Assembly (NCBI RefSeq): GCF_000272045.2
Contig: NZ_AJYZ02000019.1
Coordinates: forward strand, 124,001-188,000
Reading direction: 5' to 3'
DNA from: Vibrio crassostreae 9ZC13
Lineage (GTDB): Bacteria > Pseudomonadota > Gammaproteobacteria > Enterobacterales > Vibrionaceae
Length of the DNA: 64,000 bases
Notes under the pieces: generated by a model
Seen by the model: only the letters and a program-made list of their open reading frames with translations
Told to the model about the DNA's origin: nothing
Database searches by the model: none
Shown here: positions 1 through 8,450 of the stretch, in pieces
Layout of the letters: each line of letters opens with the position of its first letter
How positions within the stretch are numbered: position 1 is the stretch's first letter
Translations under genes and position numbers: made by a program

Positions 1-1
1 C

Positions 2-607
2 CCACGCCAAGTATTGCGTGAACTAGAAAAAGCGATGCCAGAAGACGTAATGGTCTCGACGGATATCGGTAACATCAACTCAGTGGCAAACAGCTACTTA
101 CGCTTTGAAAAACCACGTAGCTTCTTTGCTGCAATGAGTTTCGGTAACTGTGGTTACGCATTCCCGACCATCATTGGTGCGAAAGCTGCGGCACCTCATC
201 GTCCCGCTATTTCATATGCAGGCGACGGTGCGTGGGGCATGAGCTTGATGGAAACCATGACATGTGTTCGCCATAACATTCCAGTGACAGCCGTGGTATT
301 CCACAACCGTCAATGGGGTGCGGAGAAGAAGAACCAAGTCGACTTCTACAACCGACGCTTTGTTGCCGGTGAGCTTGAAAACCAAAGCTTTGCAGAGATT
401 GCACGAGCAATGGGTGCTGAAGGTATCACGGTTGATAAGCTTGAAGATGTAGGTCCAACCTTGCAAAAAGCCATCGACATGCAGATGAACGAAGGCAAAA
501 CAACCATCATTGAAATCATGTGTACTCAGGAGTTGGGCGACCCGTTCCGCCGAGATGCACTATCAACACCGGTTCGTTTCTTAGATAAATACAAAGATTA
601 CGTGTAA
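2..607 (+). CDS. xsc: Sulfoacetaldehyde acetyltransferase, C-terminal part (partial)
   Basis: This is the last 201 codons of a thiamine-diphosphate enzyme whose 5' part lies left of the window. Xsc converts sulfoacetaldehyde plus phosphate into acetyl phosphate and sulfite in the cytoplasm, the key desulfonation step of taurine breakdown. The visible piece has the ThDP-binding GDGAWGMS motif followed by the NRQWGAEKKNQVDFY stretch that I recognise as typical of Xsc rather than of acetolactate synthases. The open frame runs through base 2 without a start, so any internal start is an artefact of the edge. Downstream tauXY and tauKLM homologues support the assignment. An acetolactate-synthase-like paralogue is the alternative, but the motif and the neighbours make Xsc much more likely. 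Confidence 0.9.
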   Translation, partial: PRQVLRELEKAMPEDVMVSTDIGNINSVANSYLRFEKPRSFFAAMSFGNCGYAFPTIIGAKAAAPHRPAISYAGDGAWGMSLMETMTCVRHNIPVTAVVFHNRQWGAEKKNQVDFYNRRFVAGELENQSFAEIARAMGAEGITVDKLEDVGPTLQKAIDMQMNEGKTTIIEIMCTQELGDPFRRDALSTPVRFLDKYKDYV

Positions 608-620
608 GTCATAGGAAATT

Positions 621-697
621 TGTCCGGCCGCAGATATCTCGAGAGTGTTAGAGGAAGTGCTATCGAGAATGTGGTCGGGCAATACCAACGGGTATTG
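621..697 (+). other. Two consecutive RNA hairpins after xsc
   Basis: Bases 621-629 (TGTCCGGCC) can pair with 673-681 (GGTCGGGCA) through nine pairs, two of them G-U, and inside it TCTCGA (637-642) pairs with TCGAGA (663-668). Directly after this, CAATACC (680-686) and GGTATTG (691-697) form a perfect 7-bp stem with an AACG loop. No U-run follows, so these look like RNA-stabilising or processing hairpins rather than an intrinsic terminator. The function is inferred. Confidence 0.45.
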
Positions 698-751
698 GCA
701 AGTACTTAGGTTAAGAACGTAAACGCTTAGTTCAATAATTTCCAGTTAAAC

Positions 752-768
752 ATTAGAACACTAATTAA
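752..768 (+). repeat. 17-bp direct repeat, left copy
   Basis: The sequence ATTAGAACACTAATTAA occurs here and again, identically and in the same orientation, at 1917-1933. The two copies bracket the FRG-domain gene. The core TTAG-AACA-CTAA is itself an inverted repeat, so the copies may be operators rather than insertion scars. Confidence 0.7.
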
Positions 769-1034
769 ATGTTTATTAGGAACATAAGTGGTTCTAGCTA
801 TATAAACTTTGTTACTCGCTATTATTAATCGACCATTAACTCATAGCTCCTTAGTGAATGGTTCTATTACTGATACTTGTTTATGAAGATATATACCTAT
901 TATCATTTTAGAAAAATACAATAACGACACTCGTTGACTATTGGTCAATCGTTATTATTGGTTGGTTTTTATCATCGATTGATGGGGTTATTGATATTTG
1001 GATTTTACCGAATTTAAATTAAGTGAATCGTAGT

Positions 1035-1850
1035 ATGCATGTTGTGAAAAATAAACATTATATAAGCTCACTCGAAGAGCTGTATAAAATAATCGATTCA
1101 CTTATTACAGAGTGTAGTGGGCATCGTGGTTTGATTTATAACGTGTGTGACTATGAGAATAATAACCTGATGCCAAGCTTAGGTCGCTCAAATCGAAAGA
1201 ATATTCGCCGTGTCGAACAAGAGCTTCTTAAGACCGTGAGAGTTTATGGCGGGCATTCGTTGAGTGCACACGAGATAAACGATTGGTTATTGATGTGTTT
1301 AGCCAAGAAACAGGGGTTTCCAACCCGTTTACTTGAGTGGACAGATAACCTGGTCAATGCGTTGTGGTCTGTGTGTCATAGCCAAAGCAAAGACTGTATC
1401 AATATTATTAAAGCCATTGATTATCATAAGGTTAGTGTTTTTAACTCACCATGTGACCTGAATAGAACTCAGATATTCAATGTGGCTGATTGTGATCAGC
1501 AAGAGCAACGCAAGGATAAGTGGTATTCCATTCACCCATTTAAGGAAGGTGGCAATGATGCCATTCAGCCTTGGTACGATGAGAAAGAATATTCAAACGG
1601 TCTAGTGTCCGTTCATATTCTTCCATCAGCGAAAGTAAACCTGATAAAGGAATTAACCTCCATGAATGTTTTAAATGAACCGACAAAATATATTGAAGAT
1701 AAACTGGATGATTTGAAAAATGAAGCCCATGTAGATGGTAATCAAGAAATTAATAAAGGTGAGGGTAATATCGAATTACAAGTTAATACTCATGATCGTC
1801 AGCTTGAGCAGTATGGCCGAAAGTACCATCAAGATTTTGACTTCGACTAA
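1035..1850 (+). CDS. FRG-domain protein
   Basis: This 271-residue protein matches the FRG family, named for a conserved (F/Y)RG motif. The visible signatures are HRGLIYN with MPSLGR near the N-terminus and the block LAKKQGFPTRLLEWTDN, followed by an acidic, lysine-rich tail. FRG proteins are of unknown biochemistry and are often found on phages and mobile or defence loci. There is no signal peptide or membrane segment, so it should be cytoplasmic. ATG at 1035 is used; an in-frame GTG at 1023 would add four residues and neither has a strong ribosome binding site. It sits between xsc and tauX, where it has no obvious metabolic role, and is bracketed by 17-bp direct repeats, which suggests later insertion. 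Confidence is in the family, not the function. Confidence 0.7.
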   Translation: MHVVKNKHYISSLEELYKIIDSLITECSGHRGLIYNVCDYENNNLMPSLGRSNRKNIRRVEQELLKTVRVYGGHSLSAHEINDWLLMCLAKKQGFPTRLLEWTDNLVNALWSVCHSQSKDCINIIKAIDYHKVSVFNSPCDLNRTQIFNVADCDQQEQRKDKWYSIHPFKEGGNDAIQPWYDEKEYSNGLVSVHILPSAKVNLIKELTSMNVLNEPTKYIEDKLDDLKNEAHVDGNQEINKGEGNIELQVNTHDRQLEQYGRKYHQDFDFD

Positions 1851-1916
1851 AGTCTAGTATTTCTAATTATTTTATTTAGACCTCGTATAAATATAGTGAG
1901 TGACTGTGTAAATAAA

Positions 1917-1933
1917 ATTAGAACACTAATTAA
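1917..1933 (+). repeat. 17-bp direct repeat, right copy
   Basis: Identical to the copy at 752-768 and in the same orientation. It lies 66 bases after the FRG stop codon and about 180 bases before tauX. The similarity does not extend beyond the 17 bases. Confidence 0.7.
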
Positions 1934-2114
1934 TTTATAAAAAGATGAAATCTGTGAGCTTAAAGATTGTTTATAAAGTAACTCGAAGTTAGAGTGGCGA
2001 AGCTTGTTATCAAGTTGTTAAATTTCACAGATCTAGTTTAAACACTCTAATAAAAAAGTGGCGCAAAGCTACTGAAATTTAAACCAATAACGAAAACATA
2101 AAGGATTCTGGAAT

Positions 2115-2552
2115 ATGAATATGCAAACCAATGCAGCGACATTCGTGCTGGAAAACCAAGTCGACACCGCCTTTTTACAGTCTTTTAGTGATGCATGGAA
2201 TAACCATGATATTGAAGCGCTAATGTCGTTTATGACCGAAGACTGTGTCTTCCACACCGTGGCAGGAGAAGGCGAACTTGGCAACACTATCGAAGGGTAC
2301 GAAGCCGTTCGCAATAGCTTTGAATTGGTTTGGCAGAACTTTCCAGATGCAGCCTGGAGCGATCCTGTCCACTTTGTGTGTGGAGACCGCGCGGTAAGCG
2401 AATCAACGTTCTCTGCGACTAACCCAGATGGCACCGTCATCGAAGCTCGTATGGTTGATGTGTTTACCCTGAAAGATGGAAAAATCAGCGTAAAAAATGC
2501 CTTCCGTAAAACACGACCTCTTTTGACTCCTAACAACACTCCCAAGAGCTAG
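2115..2552 (+). CDS. tauX: Taurine dehydrogenase small subunit-like, NTF2/SnoaL fold
   Basis: This 145-residue cytoplasmic protein has the SnoaL-like/NTF2 cone-fold pattern: an N-terminal helix with SDAWNNHDIEALMSFM, then VFHTVAG, and a C-terminal strand region ending DVFTLKDGKI. In taurine-degrading bacteria a small subunit of this size (TauX) pairs with the FAD subunit TauY to deaminate taurine to sulfoacetaldehyde. The start at 2115 is preceded by AAGGATTCTGG. It is 48 bases upstream of the tauY homologue and in the same direction, which is the known tauXY order. The SnoaL fold alone says little, so the name rests mainly on context. Confidence 0.72.
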   Translation: MNMQTNAATFVLENQVDTAFLQSFSDAWNNHDIEALMSFMTEDCVFHTVAGEGELGNTIEGYEAVRNSFELVWQNFPDAAWSDPVHFVCGDRAVSESTFSATNPDGTVIEARMVDVFTLKDGKISVKNAFRKTRPLLTPNNTPKS

Positions 2553-2600
2553 ACACGAAACCAAAATCAGTCCACGTGTTATGACTAGGAGAGTCGAATT

Positions 2601-4067
2601 ATGAGTTTAGTAATGGAACAACCGGCAGCCGATGTGCCGCCAAAGGTGACAAGCACCCAAGCAAAAGAAAGCACCCAAGCACAAGATAAATACGATCCAA
2701 AATACGATCCACTTAAAGACAAGAGCCCAGGTCACGGTAAGGAATACGCCCCGACTTATTGGGTAGATACCGCAGGCGCGCCACCTGAAGATGATGGTCC
2801 AATTACATCGGATATGGATGTGGATGTGGCGATAATCGGTTCAGGCTACACAGGCCTAAGCACCGCGATACACCTTGCTGAAATGTACGGCATTAAAGCG
2901 ACTGTGATTGAAGCTAACCGTATGAGTTGGGGCTGCAGTACCCGAAATGGTGGCCAGGCTCAGTGTGCGTCAGGACGTTTGAAGCGTTCTCAGTGGATTG
3001 AACGCTGGGGACTAGAAACCGCACTGAAAATGCATCGCGAATGCGTCGATGGTATGAACACCTTTAAGTCTCTGATCAAAGACATTGATTGTGACCCACA
3101 ACCGGGCGGCCACTTATACGTCGCTCACCGTCCAAAAGTGATGGCAACACTCGAGAAAGAAGCCAAGTTGCTGCGTGACACGTTCGATTACGATGCGCAG
3201 ATCTTAGATGCGGAAACCGTAAAACGAGATTACGTTGGTGACCAAGAAGCGGCAGGCGCAATGCATGAACCAGAAGGCATTGGTATTCATGCAGGGAAAT
3301 TGGCGTTTGGCTATCTAAGAAAGGCGAGAGCACTCGGTGTAAAAGTGCATCCAGCTAGCCCTGTTATGGGTTGGGAAACACGCAACGGTGTGCATTACCT
3401 AAAAACGCCCGGCGGTGTTGTGAAGGCACGTTCTGTTGGGGTTTGTACCGGTGGATACACTAGCCAAGGTTTGCATTCAGAGCTTAAGAATCGCTTGTTG
3501 CCGGTACTTTCTAATTCGATGGTGACGCGTCCGCTAACTCAAGACGAAATTGCCGCGTGTAACTTCAAAACCAATCAGGTGATTACTGATACCCGAATCC
3601 TGCGTCATTACTACCGTTTGTTACCCGATAACCGAGTGCAGATAGGTACACGCAGTGCCATCAGTGGCAAGAACGCACCTGAAAAGAAATACGAAGACAT
3701 GTTGAGAGCGGATTTAACCCGAAAATTCCCGTCTCTCGATCAGATCAAAATCGATTATTCATGGTGGGGGTGGGTGGATGTTAGCCACGATATGATGCCA
3801 AGAATCTATCAGCCGAATCCAAAGCAATCCATCTTCTACGCACTAGGGTATGGCGGCAATGGTGTGATGTATTCCGCTCAAGCAGGCAAGCGCCTTGCCC
3901 AGTGGATCGCAGGTGAAGGTCATAAGCTTGACTTGCCAATATTTGAATCAAAACTTCCGTTCCCCAACGTGAGGGAAGTGGTGGAATCTGAGATGTTTGC
4001 ACCATTTCGAAGAGTAGGGCAGCGGTTCCTTTATCAGTGGTATTCGTTAAAGGATGAAAGGCTGTAA
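2601..4067 (+). CDS. tauY: FAD-dependent oxidoreductase, taurine dehydrogenase large subunit-like
   Basis: A 488-residue DAO-family flavoprotein. Residues 74-86 form the dinucleotide-binding DVAIIGSGYTGLS motif, and the C-terminal GYGGNGVMYSAQAGKRLA block is the second FAD-contacting motif of the family. About 70 N-terminal residues before the Rossmann motif are polar and of low complexity (repeated STQA and YDPK segments) and probably disordered. TauY with TauX oxidises taurine to sulfoacetaldehyde and ammonium, giving electrons to a cytochrome c-type acceptor; the product feeds Xsc. AGGAG lies just upstream of the ATG. Between xsc-tauX and a TRAP operon, taurine is the most probable substrate; another amine-sulfonate cannot be excluded. 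Confidence 0.75.
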   Translation: MSLVMEQPAADVPPKVTSTQAKESTQAQDKYDPKYDPLKDKSPGHGKEYAPTYWVDTAGAPPEDDGPITSDMDVDVAIIGSGYTGLSTAIHLAEMYGIKATVIEANRMSWGCSTRNGGQAQCASGRLKRSQWIERWGLETALKMHRECVDGMNTFKSLIKDIDCDPQPGGHLYVAHRPKVMATLEKEAKLLRDTFDYDAQILDAETVKRDYVGDQEAAGAMHEPEGIGIHAGKLAFGYLRKARALGVKVHPASPVMGWETRNGVHYLKTPGGVVKARSVGVCTGGYTSQGLHSELKNRLLPVLSNSMVTRPLTQDEIAACNFKTNQVITDTRILRHYYRLLPDNRVQIGTRSAISGKNAPEKKYEDMLRADLTRKFPSLDQIKIDYSWWGWVDVSHDMMPRIYQPNPKQSIFYALGYGGNGVMYSAQAGKRLAQWIAGEGHKLDLPIFESKLPFPNVREVVESEMFAPFRRVGQRFLYQWYSLKDERL

Positions 4068-4184
4068 CTACCCGAACATTGTTTCCAAAATAGGGAAATA
4101 GAATTACGACCAGGAAAGTTGTACCAGGTCACCTTGTGAGCAAAGTACAGGCAGGACGTCTGTATGATAGGAAAGGTTAAGACT

Positions 4185-5186
4185 ATGAAATTGATTAAAA
4201 ATAAAATTATTGCTGGTGTCACTATTGTAGCAACAGCGGTGTTATCTCATACCGCGGCAGCAGCGAATTTTAAAATGGCTATCGGCGATGCTGCTGGTGG
4301 TACGCAGTGGGAATTAGCGACCTCATTCTCTGAACTGATGGAGCAAAAAACAGACGGTAAAGTGAAAATCGACCTGTTCCCGAATGGCCAATTAGGCAAT
4401 GAGCAAGACACCGTAAACGACGCAGCAATCGGTCTTCTCGACTTCTCTGTACTGGCGATCAACAACGTGACGCCTTTCTCTCCAACCGTTGGTCTATTGA
4501 CCATGCCTTACGTGATTCAAAGCGCAGAAGAAGCAGTGCTACTGACTCAAGGTCAAGTAGGCCAAGATTTAGTTGATAACACGATTCGTGACGCTGGTGT
4601 TCGTATTGTCGGTTGGGCTTATTCTGGCTTTAGGGTTTTGACCAACTCGAAAAAGCCTGTTGCTTCACCAGAAGATTTGAAAGGGCTAGTGATTCGTGTT
4701 CCTCGTAACGAAATCATGATCGCGTCTTATCAAGCATGGGGTGTAAACCCAACGCCAATGGCGTGGTCTGAGACTTTCACTGGCCTGCAACAAGGCGTGG
4801 TAGATGGACAAGATAACCCTTACATCACAGTCCACGCGATGAAATTCAACGAAGTACAAAAGTACGTGACCAACATTCGCTACATTTTCTCTTTGGAACC
4901 TCTAATTGTGAGTGAAACGGTCTTCCAACAACAGACTCCTGAAATGCAAAAAATCATTCTTGAAGCAGGTCAGGAAGCGACAGAGCACAGTTTTGCTTAT
5001 CTAGAAAATACGGAAAACAAGATCCGTGAAGAGCTACAAGCGAAAGGCATGGTATTCACAGACCCAGCAGACAACGAGCAAGAGTGGATCAGCAAGGTGA
5101 CTAAGTCAGTTTGGCCTAAGTTCTACTCAAGCATTGGAGGCAAAGACAAGCTAGACGACGTTCTTGAGTTACTAGGTAGAAAGTAA
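4185..5186 (+). CDS. tauK: TRAP transporter substrate-binding protein (DctP family), taurine-type
   Basis: A 333-residue periplasmic binding protein of the DctP family. It has a cleavable signal peptide (residues 1 to about 26, ending SHTAAAA) and then FKMAIGDAAGGTQWELATSF, the usual first strand and helix. The family arginine region GLVIRVPRNEIM, which binds the carboxylate or sulfonate of the ligand, is present. ATG 4185 is chosen over the in-frame 4164 because an AAGG precedes it and the signal peptide then begins normally. It delivers substrate to the membrane subunits that follow. In this context it corresponds to TauK, the taurine-binding subunit; the ligand is inferred from the neighbours. 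Confidence 0.8.
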   Translation: MKLIKNKIIAGVTIVATAVLSHTAAAANFKMAIGDAAGGTQWELATSFSELMEQKTDGKVKIDLFPNGQLGNEQDTVNDAAIGLLDFSVLAINNVTPFSPTVGLLTMPYVIQSAEEAVLLTQGQVGQDLVDNTIRDAGVRIVGWAYSGFRVLTNSKKPVASPEDLKGLVIRVPRNEIMIASYQAWGVNPTPMAWSETFTGLQQGVVDGQDNPYITVHAMKFNEVQKYVTNIRYIFSLEPLIVSETVFQQQTPEMQKIILEAGQEATEHSFAYLENTENKIREELQAKGMVFTDPADNEQEWISKVTKSVWPKFYSSIGGKDKLDDVLELLGRK

Positions 5187-5197
5187 CGATTAGATTC

Positions 5198-5255
5198 GCC
5201 CTATCTGCTGTTCTGCGCTACTTAATCACCTAGCGATAGAACAGTGAGATAGGGC
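5198..5255 (+). promoter_or_regulatory. Intercistronic stem-loop between TRAP binding protein and membrane subunits
   Basis: GCCCTATCT (5198-5206) pairs with AGATAGGGC (5247-5255), CTGTTCT (5208-5214) with AGAACAG (5238-5244), and CGCTA (5216-5220) with TAGCG (5231-5235). No T-run follows. Such a hairpin after a binding-protein gene commonly protects the upstream message, giving more binding protein than permease. Confidence 0.65.
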
Positions 5256-5350
5256 ATTTACATGGCTGTACTCGTTGATCTGTTCTGTACCTGATCTTTT
5301 TAGGACCGTGAGCGACTGGTTGTCATGTGGAAATCAACATTGGAGGTTAT

Positions 5351-5893
5351 ATGTCAGTCGCTAAAACAATAAAAAAGCACCTAAACAACATTGAGGAATA
5401 TACATGTTGTCTGCTGCTCGCAAGCTTTGTCCTATTGCTGTTCACACAAATCCTTACTCGTCAGTTCTTTGATTACTCTATCCCTTGGGGGGATGAGGTC
5501 GCTACTTACATGTTCGTTTGGTTTGCCTATCTAGGGGCTGTTGTTGCGGCCAAGATGTCGGCGCACAACCGAGTGAGCTTTCACTTTAAATTCTTTCCGC
5601 CAATCGTGCAGACCGTGAGTGAAACCATCGCTGACTTCTTATGGCTCTGTTTCAACGGCTACTTCGTTTACCTCAGCTACGACTTCGTGTTCAACAAAAT
5701 GAATCTGTTTTGGAAGTCTCAGACTACAGGTATCCCGATGAAGTACTTCTACATGATTTTACCTATCGCGTTTTCACTGATGATGATTCGAATTATCTGG
5801 AACAACTATGAGCGTTTATTCAAAGGCGCAACCAACGAAGATCCAGAAGTCAAAGAGCTGCGCAAAATGACGGCACAAAAGTCAGCGCAATAG
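5351..5893 (+). CDS. tauL: TRAP transporter small permease (DctQ family)
   Basis: A 180-residue integral membrane protein with four predicted helices: about residues 20-40 (CCLLLASFVLLLFTQILT), 50-70, 90-115 and 130-155. The conserved DctQ elements WGDEVATYMFVWFAYLG and HNRVSFHFK are visible. It forms the small membrane subunit of the TRAP carrier, which drives solute uptake with a sodium gradient. The start at 5351 follows GGAGG by five bases; the upstream GTG at 5327 lacks a binding site. It lies after a stem-loop that separates it from tauK and 37 bases before tauM. Confidence 0.82.
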   Translation: MSVAKTIKKHLNNIEEYTCCLLLASFVLLLFTQILTRQFFDYSIPWGDEVATYMFVWFAYLGAVVAAKMSAHNRVSFHFKFFPPIVQTVSETIADFLWLCFNGYFVYLSYDFVFNKMNLFWKSQTTGIPMKYFYMILPIAFSLMMIRIIWNNYERLFKGATNEDPEVKELRKMTAQKSAQ

Positions 5894-5930
5894 TCATCAC
5901 AGAGAATAGTCGTAATAGAGAGATGTAATA

Positions 5931-7271
5931 ATGGAATCCTATTTAACTCTAATTTTATTTGGTGGCTTTTTAACGCTGTTAATTCTGGGCGCACCAATCA
6001 CAGTATCACTGGCTGGCGCTTCGATGGCGGCCTATATGTTGCTCGACAAAAATCCCATCGCTTTAGTACAAATCGCGTTTACCTCGGTGGGTAACTTCCC
6101 GCTAATGGCCCTGCCAGCCTTTGTTCTTGCGGGTGCATTAATGGAGGCGGCGGGTATCTCCAAACGTCTGGTGGATATCGCCGAAAGCTTAGCGGGTCCC
6201 GTAACAGGTGGCCTTGGCGCAGCAACGGTAATGGCGTGTCTTTTCTTTGGTGCTATCTCGGGTTCAGGCCCTGCAACCACCGCTGCGGTAGGCATGCTAA
6301 TGGTGCCTGCGATGGTCAAGCGTGACTACGATAAGAGCTACGCATCGGCAGTTACTGCTGCATCTGGTGGCTTGGGCATTATCATCCCACCATCCATTCC
6401 CTTGGTTATCTTTGGTATCTCCGCAATGGGCTTAATGGCGCCACCGGAAGCCATTGCTCAACACGGCCAGTTTGCTTCTTTGTCTATTCCAAAACTGTTT
6501 GTTGCTGGGGTTGTACCGGGCTTCATCATGGCTTCGACGCTGGTGGTAACCAACTACTTCATTGCTAAGCGAGAAGGCTATAAAGGGTTGACTGAAACCT
6601 GGTCGTTTGGCGATGTAAGGCACTACTTGCGCCGCGGTTTATGGTCGATATTAGCGCCGTTCTTGATTCTTGGCGGTATCTACAGCGGCATGTTCACACC
6701 AACAGAATCTGCGGTTGTAGCGATATTCTATTCGTTGTTTGTGGGTGTATTTATTCACCGCGAATTGTCGTTCAAAAGTGTGATGAAATCTCTATCGACC
6801 ACGACATGGATCACCGGACGTGTGTTGTTGATCCTCTTTGCAGCAACAGTATTTGGACGCTTGTTGATCGAGCAAAAGATCCCGGTTGTCGTGGCTGAAT
6901 CATTACTCAGTTTTACCGACAACATGTACATGGTGTGGGCGCTAACCATTACCTTGTTGTTGTTCATCGGCATGTTTATGGAAACCTTAGCGGCGATCAT
7001 GATCATCGTGCCAGTGTTACTGCCAATCATGTACATGCTGGGCGCTGATCCAACTCACGTGGGCATCGTGGTGGTGTGTACCTTATCGATAGGTTTTGCA
7101 ACGCCGCCGCTTGGGGAAAATATCTTTGTCGCCTCGGGAATAGGGGGTTCCACGGTTGAACAAATCACCGCGAAGATCCATCCCTTTGTTCTTGCTTCTG
7201 TTGTGGGCGTTTTCGTTATCGCTTTCTTCCCACAAATTACGCTTTGGCTACCGTCCTTAGTCGGCTATTAG
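5931..7271 (+). CDS. tauM: TRAP transporter large permease (DctM family)
   Basis: A 446-residue DctM protein with about eleven to twelve hydrophobic helices. Recognisable family elements are the early GAPITVSLAGAS loop, AISGSGPATTAAVG around residue 105, GGLGIIIPPSIPLVIFG around residue 145, and the late TLSIGFATPPLGENIFV. It provides the transport pathway and sodium coupling and works with the DctP and DctQ partners just upstream. Length and motifs are normal for the family. In this cluster it would be the TauM taurine carrier; substrate is inferred from Xsc and TauXY. Confidence 0.83.
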   Translation: MESYLTLILFGGFLTLLILGAPITVSLAGASMAAYMLLDKNPIALVQIAFTSVGNFPLMALPAFVLAGALMEAAGISKRLVDIAESLAGPVTGGLGAATVMACLFFGAISGSGPATTAAVGMLMVPAMVKRDYDKSYASAVTAASGGLGIIIPPSIPLVIFGISAMGLMAPPEAIAQHGQFASLSIPKLFVAGVVPGFIMASTLVVTNYFIAKREGYKGLTETWSFGDVRHYLRRGLWSILAPFLILGGIYSGMFTPTESAVVAIFYSLFVGVFIHRELSFKSVMKSLSTTTWITGRVLLILFAATVFGRLLIEQKIPVVVAESLLSFTDNMYMVWALTITLLLFIGMFMETLAAIMIIVPVLLPIMYMLGADPTHVGIVVVCTLSIGFATPPLGENIFVASGIGGSTVEQITAKIHPFVLASVVGVFVIAFFPQITLWLPSLVGY

Positions 7272-7282
7272 GAGAGATAACC

Positions 7283-8203
7283 ATGAATTTATCCAGAATC
7301 ATCCTCATTGGTTGTGCCGTGTTTGCAGTGGTGAGTGGTATTAGTTTACGTGCGGAACACTCTGAAATAGAGAAAGAAGCCAAGCCTGTCAATGTGCTCG
7401 ATATTTCTGAACCACATGTTGTCAGTAAGGCTGAAAGAAGAGCCAAAACCTTGCTTGCCAAGGCAGTGATACACGTTCAAAAAGAGGGCGACGATAGCGT
7501 CAAAGACTTCATGAGTGACCCTGAATATATCGATGGTGAGCTTTATGTGTTTGCGTTGGGCATTGATGGCCAATTCCTTGCCAGCGGCGGCTCGTCAATG
7601 GTGTTAGTGGGTGACAGTGTTTTAGATACGCAAGACGTCTACGGTAATCCTTTTTTCCGTGAAATGATCACCAAAGCAGCACACAACGGTTTTGGTGAAG
7701 TGAAGTATCACTGGACCAATCCGACCGATCGAATGGGTGAGCCGAAAACGACTTTCTTTGAACGTGTGGGTGATGTGATTGTCGCTGTCGGTTATTACCC
7801 TGAACGTTCCAGTGCGGCCGAAGCAAAGAATTTACTGGCGAGAGCGATGACCGCGATAGTGGAGTCAGAACAAGAGAGCCTAAATGAGTTTAATGATGCC
7901 GATGGCAGCTTTGTAGAAGGGGATTTGTATGTGTTTGTGATGGATATGAGCTCTGGAAAGTTGCTGGCGCATGGGGTCTCTCCTGAGCTAGTTGGGCGTT
8001 CGCACAGCGAGATTCTAAGCCCTGACGATAAGCCAATTTTTACTGAGATGTTGAACCTTGCGAAAGAAAACGGCCGAGGTGTTTACACTTATCGTTGGTT
8101 GAACCCGCTGTCGAGTAAAGTCGAAACCAAGCACACGTATTACCGTGTTATCGACAATAAGCTAGTAGGGGTCGGTTATTACACAAATTCAAACAAGACG
8201 TAA
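7283..8203 (+). CDS. Secreted tandem Cache-domain protein
   Basis: A 306-residue protein with an N-terminal signal peptide or anchor (MNLSRIILIGCAVFAVVSG) and two copies of a small single-Cache-like domain, roughly residues 40-170 and 175-306. Each copy has a GELYVF or GDLYVF strand, a conserved (Y/H)RWxNP-type turn and ends in VGYY. There is no kinase, cyclase or methyl-accepting output domain. Cache domains bind small ligands outside the cytoplasm, so this may be a periplasmic taurine or sulfonate binding partner, but that is inference. The start at 7283 follows AGGAGAGA by a few bases, 11 bases after tauM, so it is probably the last gene of the operon. Confidence 0.72.
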   Translation: MNLSRIILIGCAVFAVVSGISLRAEHSEIEKEAKPVNVLDISEPHVVSKAERRAKTLLAKAVIHVQKEGDDSVKDFMSDPEYIDGELYVFALGIDGQFLASGGSSMVLVGDSVLDTQDVYGNPFFREMITKAAHNGFGEVKYHWTNPTDRMGEPKTTFFERVGDVIVAVGYYPERSSAAEAKNLLARAMTAIVESEQESLNEFNDADGSFVEGDLYVFVMDMSSGKLLAHGVSPELVGRSHSEILSPDDKPIFTEMLNLAKENGRGVYTYRWLNPLSSKVETKHTYYRVIDNKLVGVGYYTNSNKT

Positions 8204-8220
8204 AAATGAATATTCTATGA

Positions 8221-8260
8221 TCGTAAGTCTATTTAAATTAATGGCTTACGACTCTTTTTA
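8221..8260 (+). terminator. Probable terminator of the taurine operon
   Basis: TCGTAAG (8221-8227) pairs with CTTACGA (8245-8251) and is followed by CTCTTTTT. The loop is long (17 bases), so it is a moderate-strength candidate. Confidence 0.55.
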
Positions 8261-8450
8261 CCCCTAAAAATAGGAGTGTGTAAAAAAGCAATTTAGTAAA
8301 ATTCACACTGTGAAATTTTTGTTGTGAAATTGTGACAAAAATACAAGTAGTATGAAAAACATGGAAACCACACAGTAAAGAACAATTTTGAAAAGGGTCA
8401 ATTGGGATGTTTGACCTAAATGAAATTTAAAGCCGTACGAGGGATAGACT

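Larger units (their letters stand above)
608..1034. other. Gene-free stretch between xsc and the FRG gene
   Basis: No convincing ORF lies here. The first 90 bases hold two stem-loops (621-681 and 680-697), and further on there is one copy of a 17-bp direct repeat (752-768). The remainder is AT-rich and contains no terminator with a clear T-run, so read-through from xsc into the downstream genes is possible. Confidence 0.6.

Noticed and set aside
2069..2545. A 158-codon minus-strand frame opposite tauX
   Set aside because: Antisense shadow of tauX, with no binding site and no protein-like pattern.
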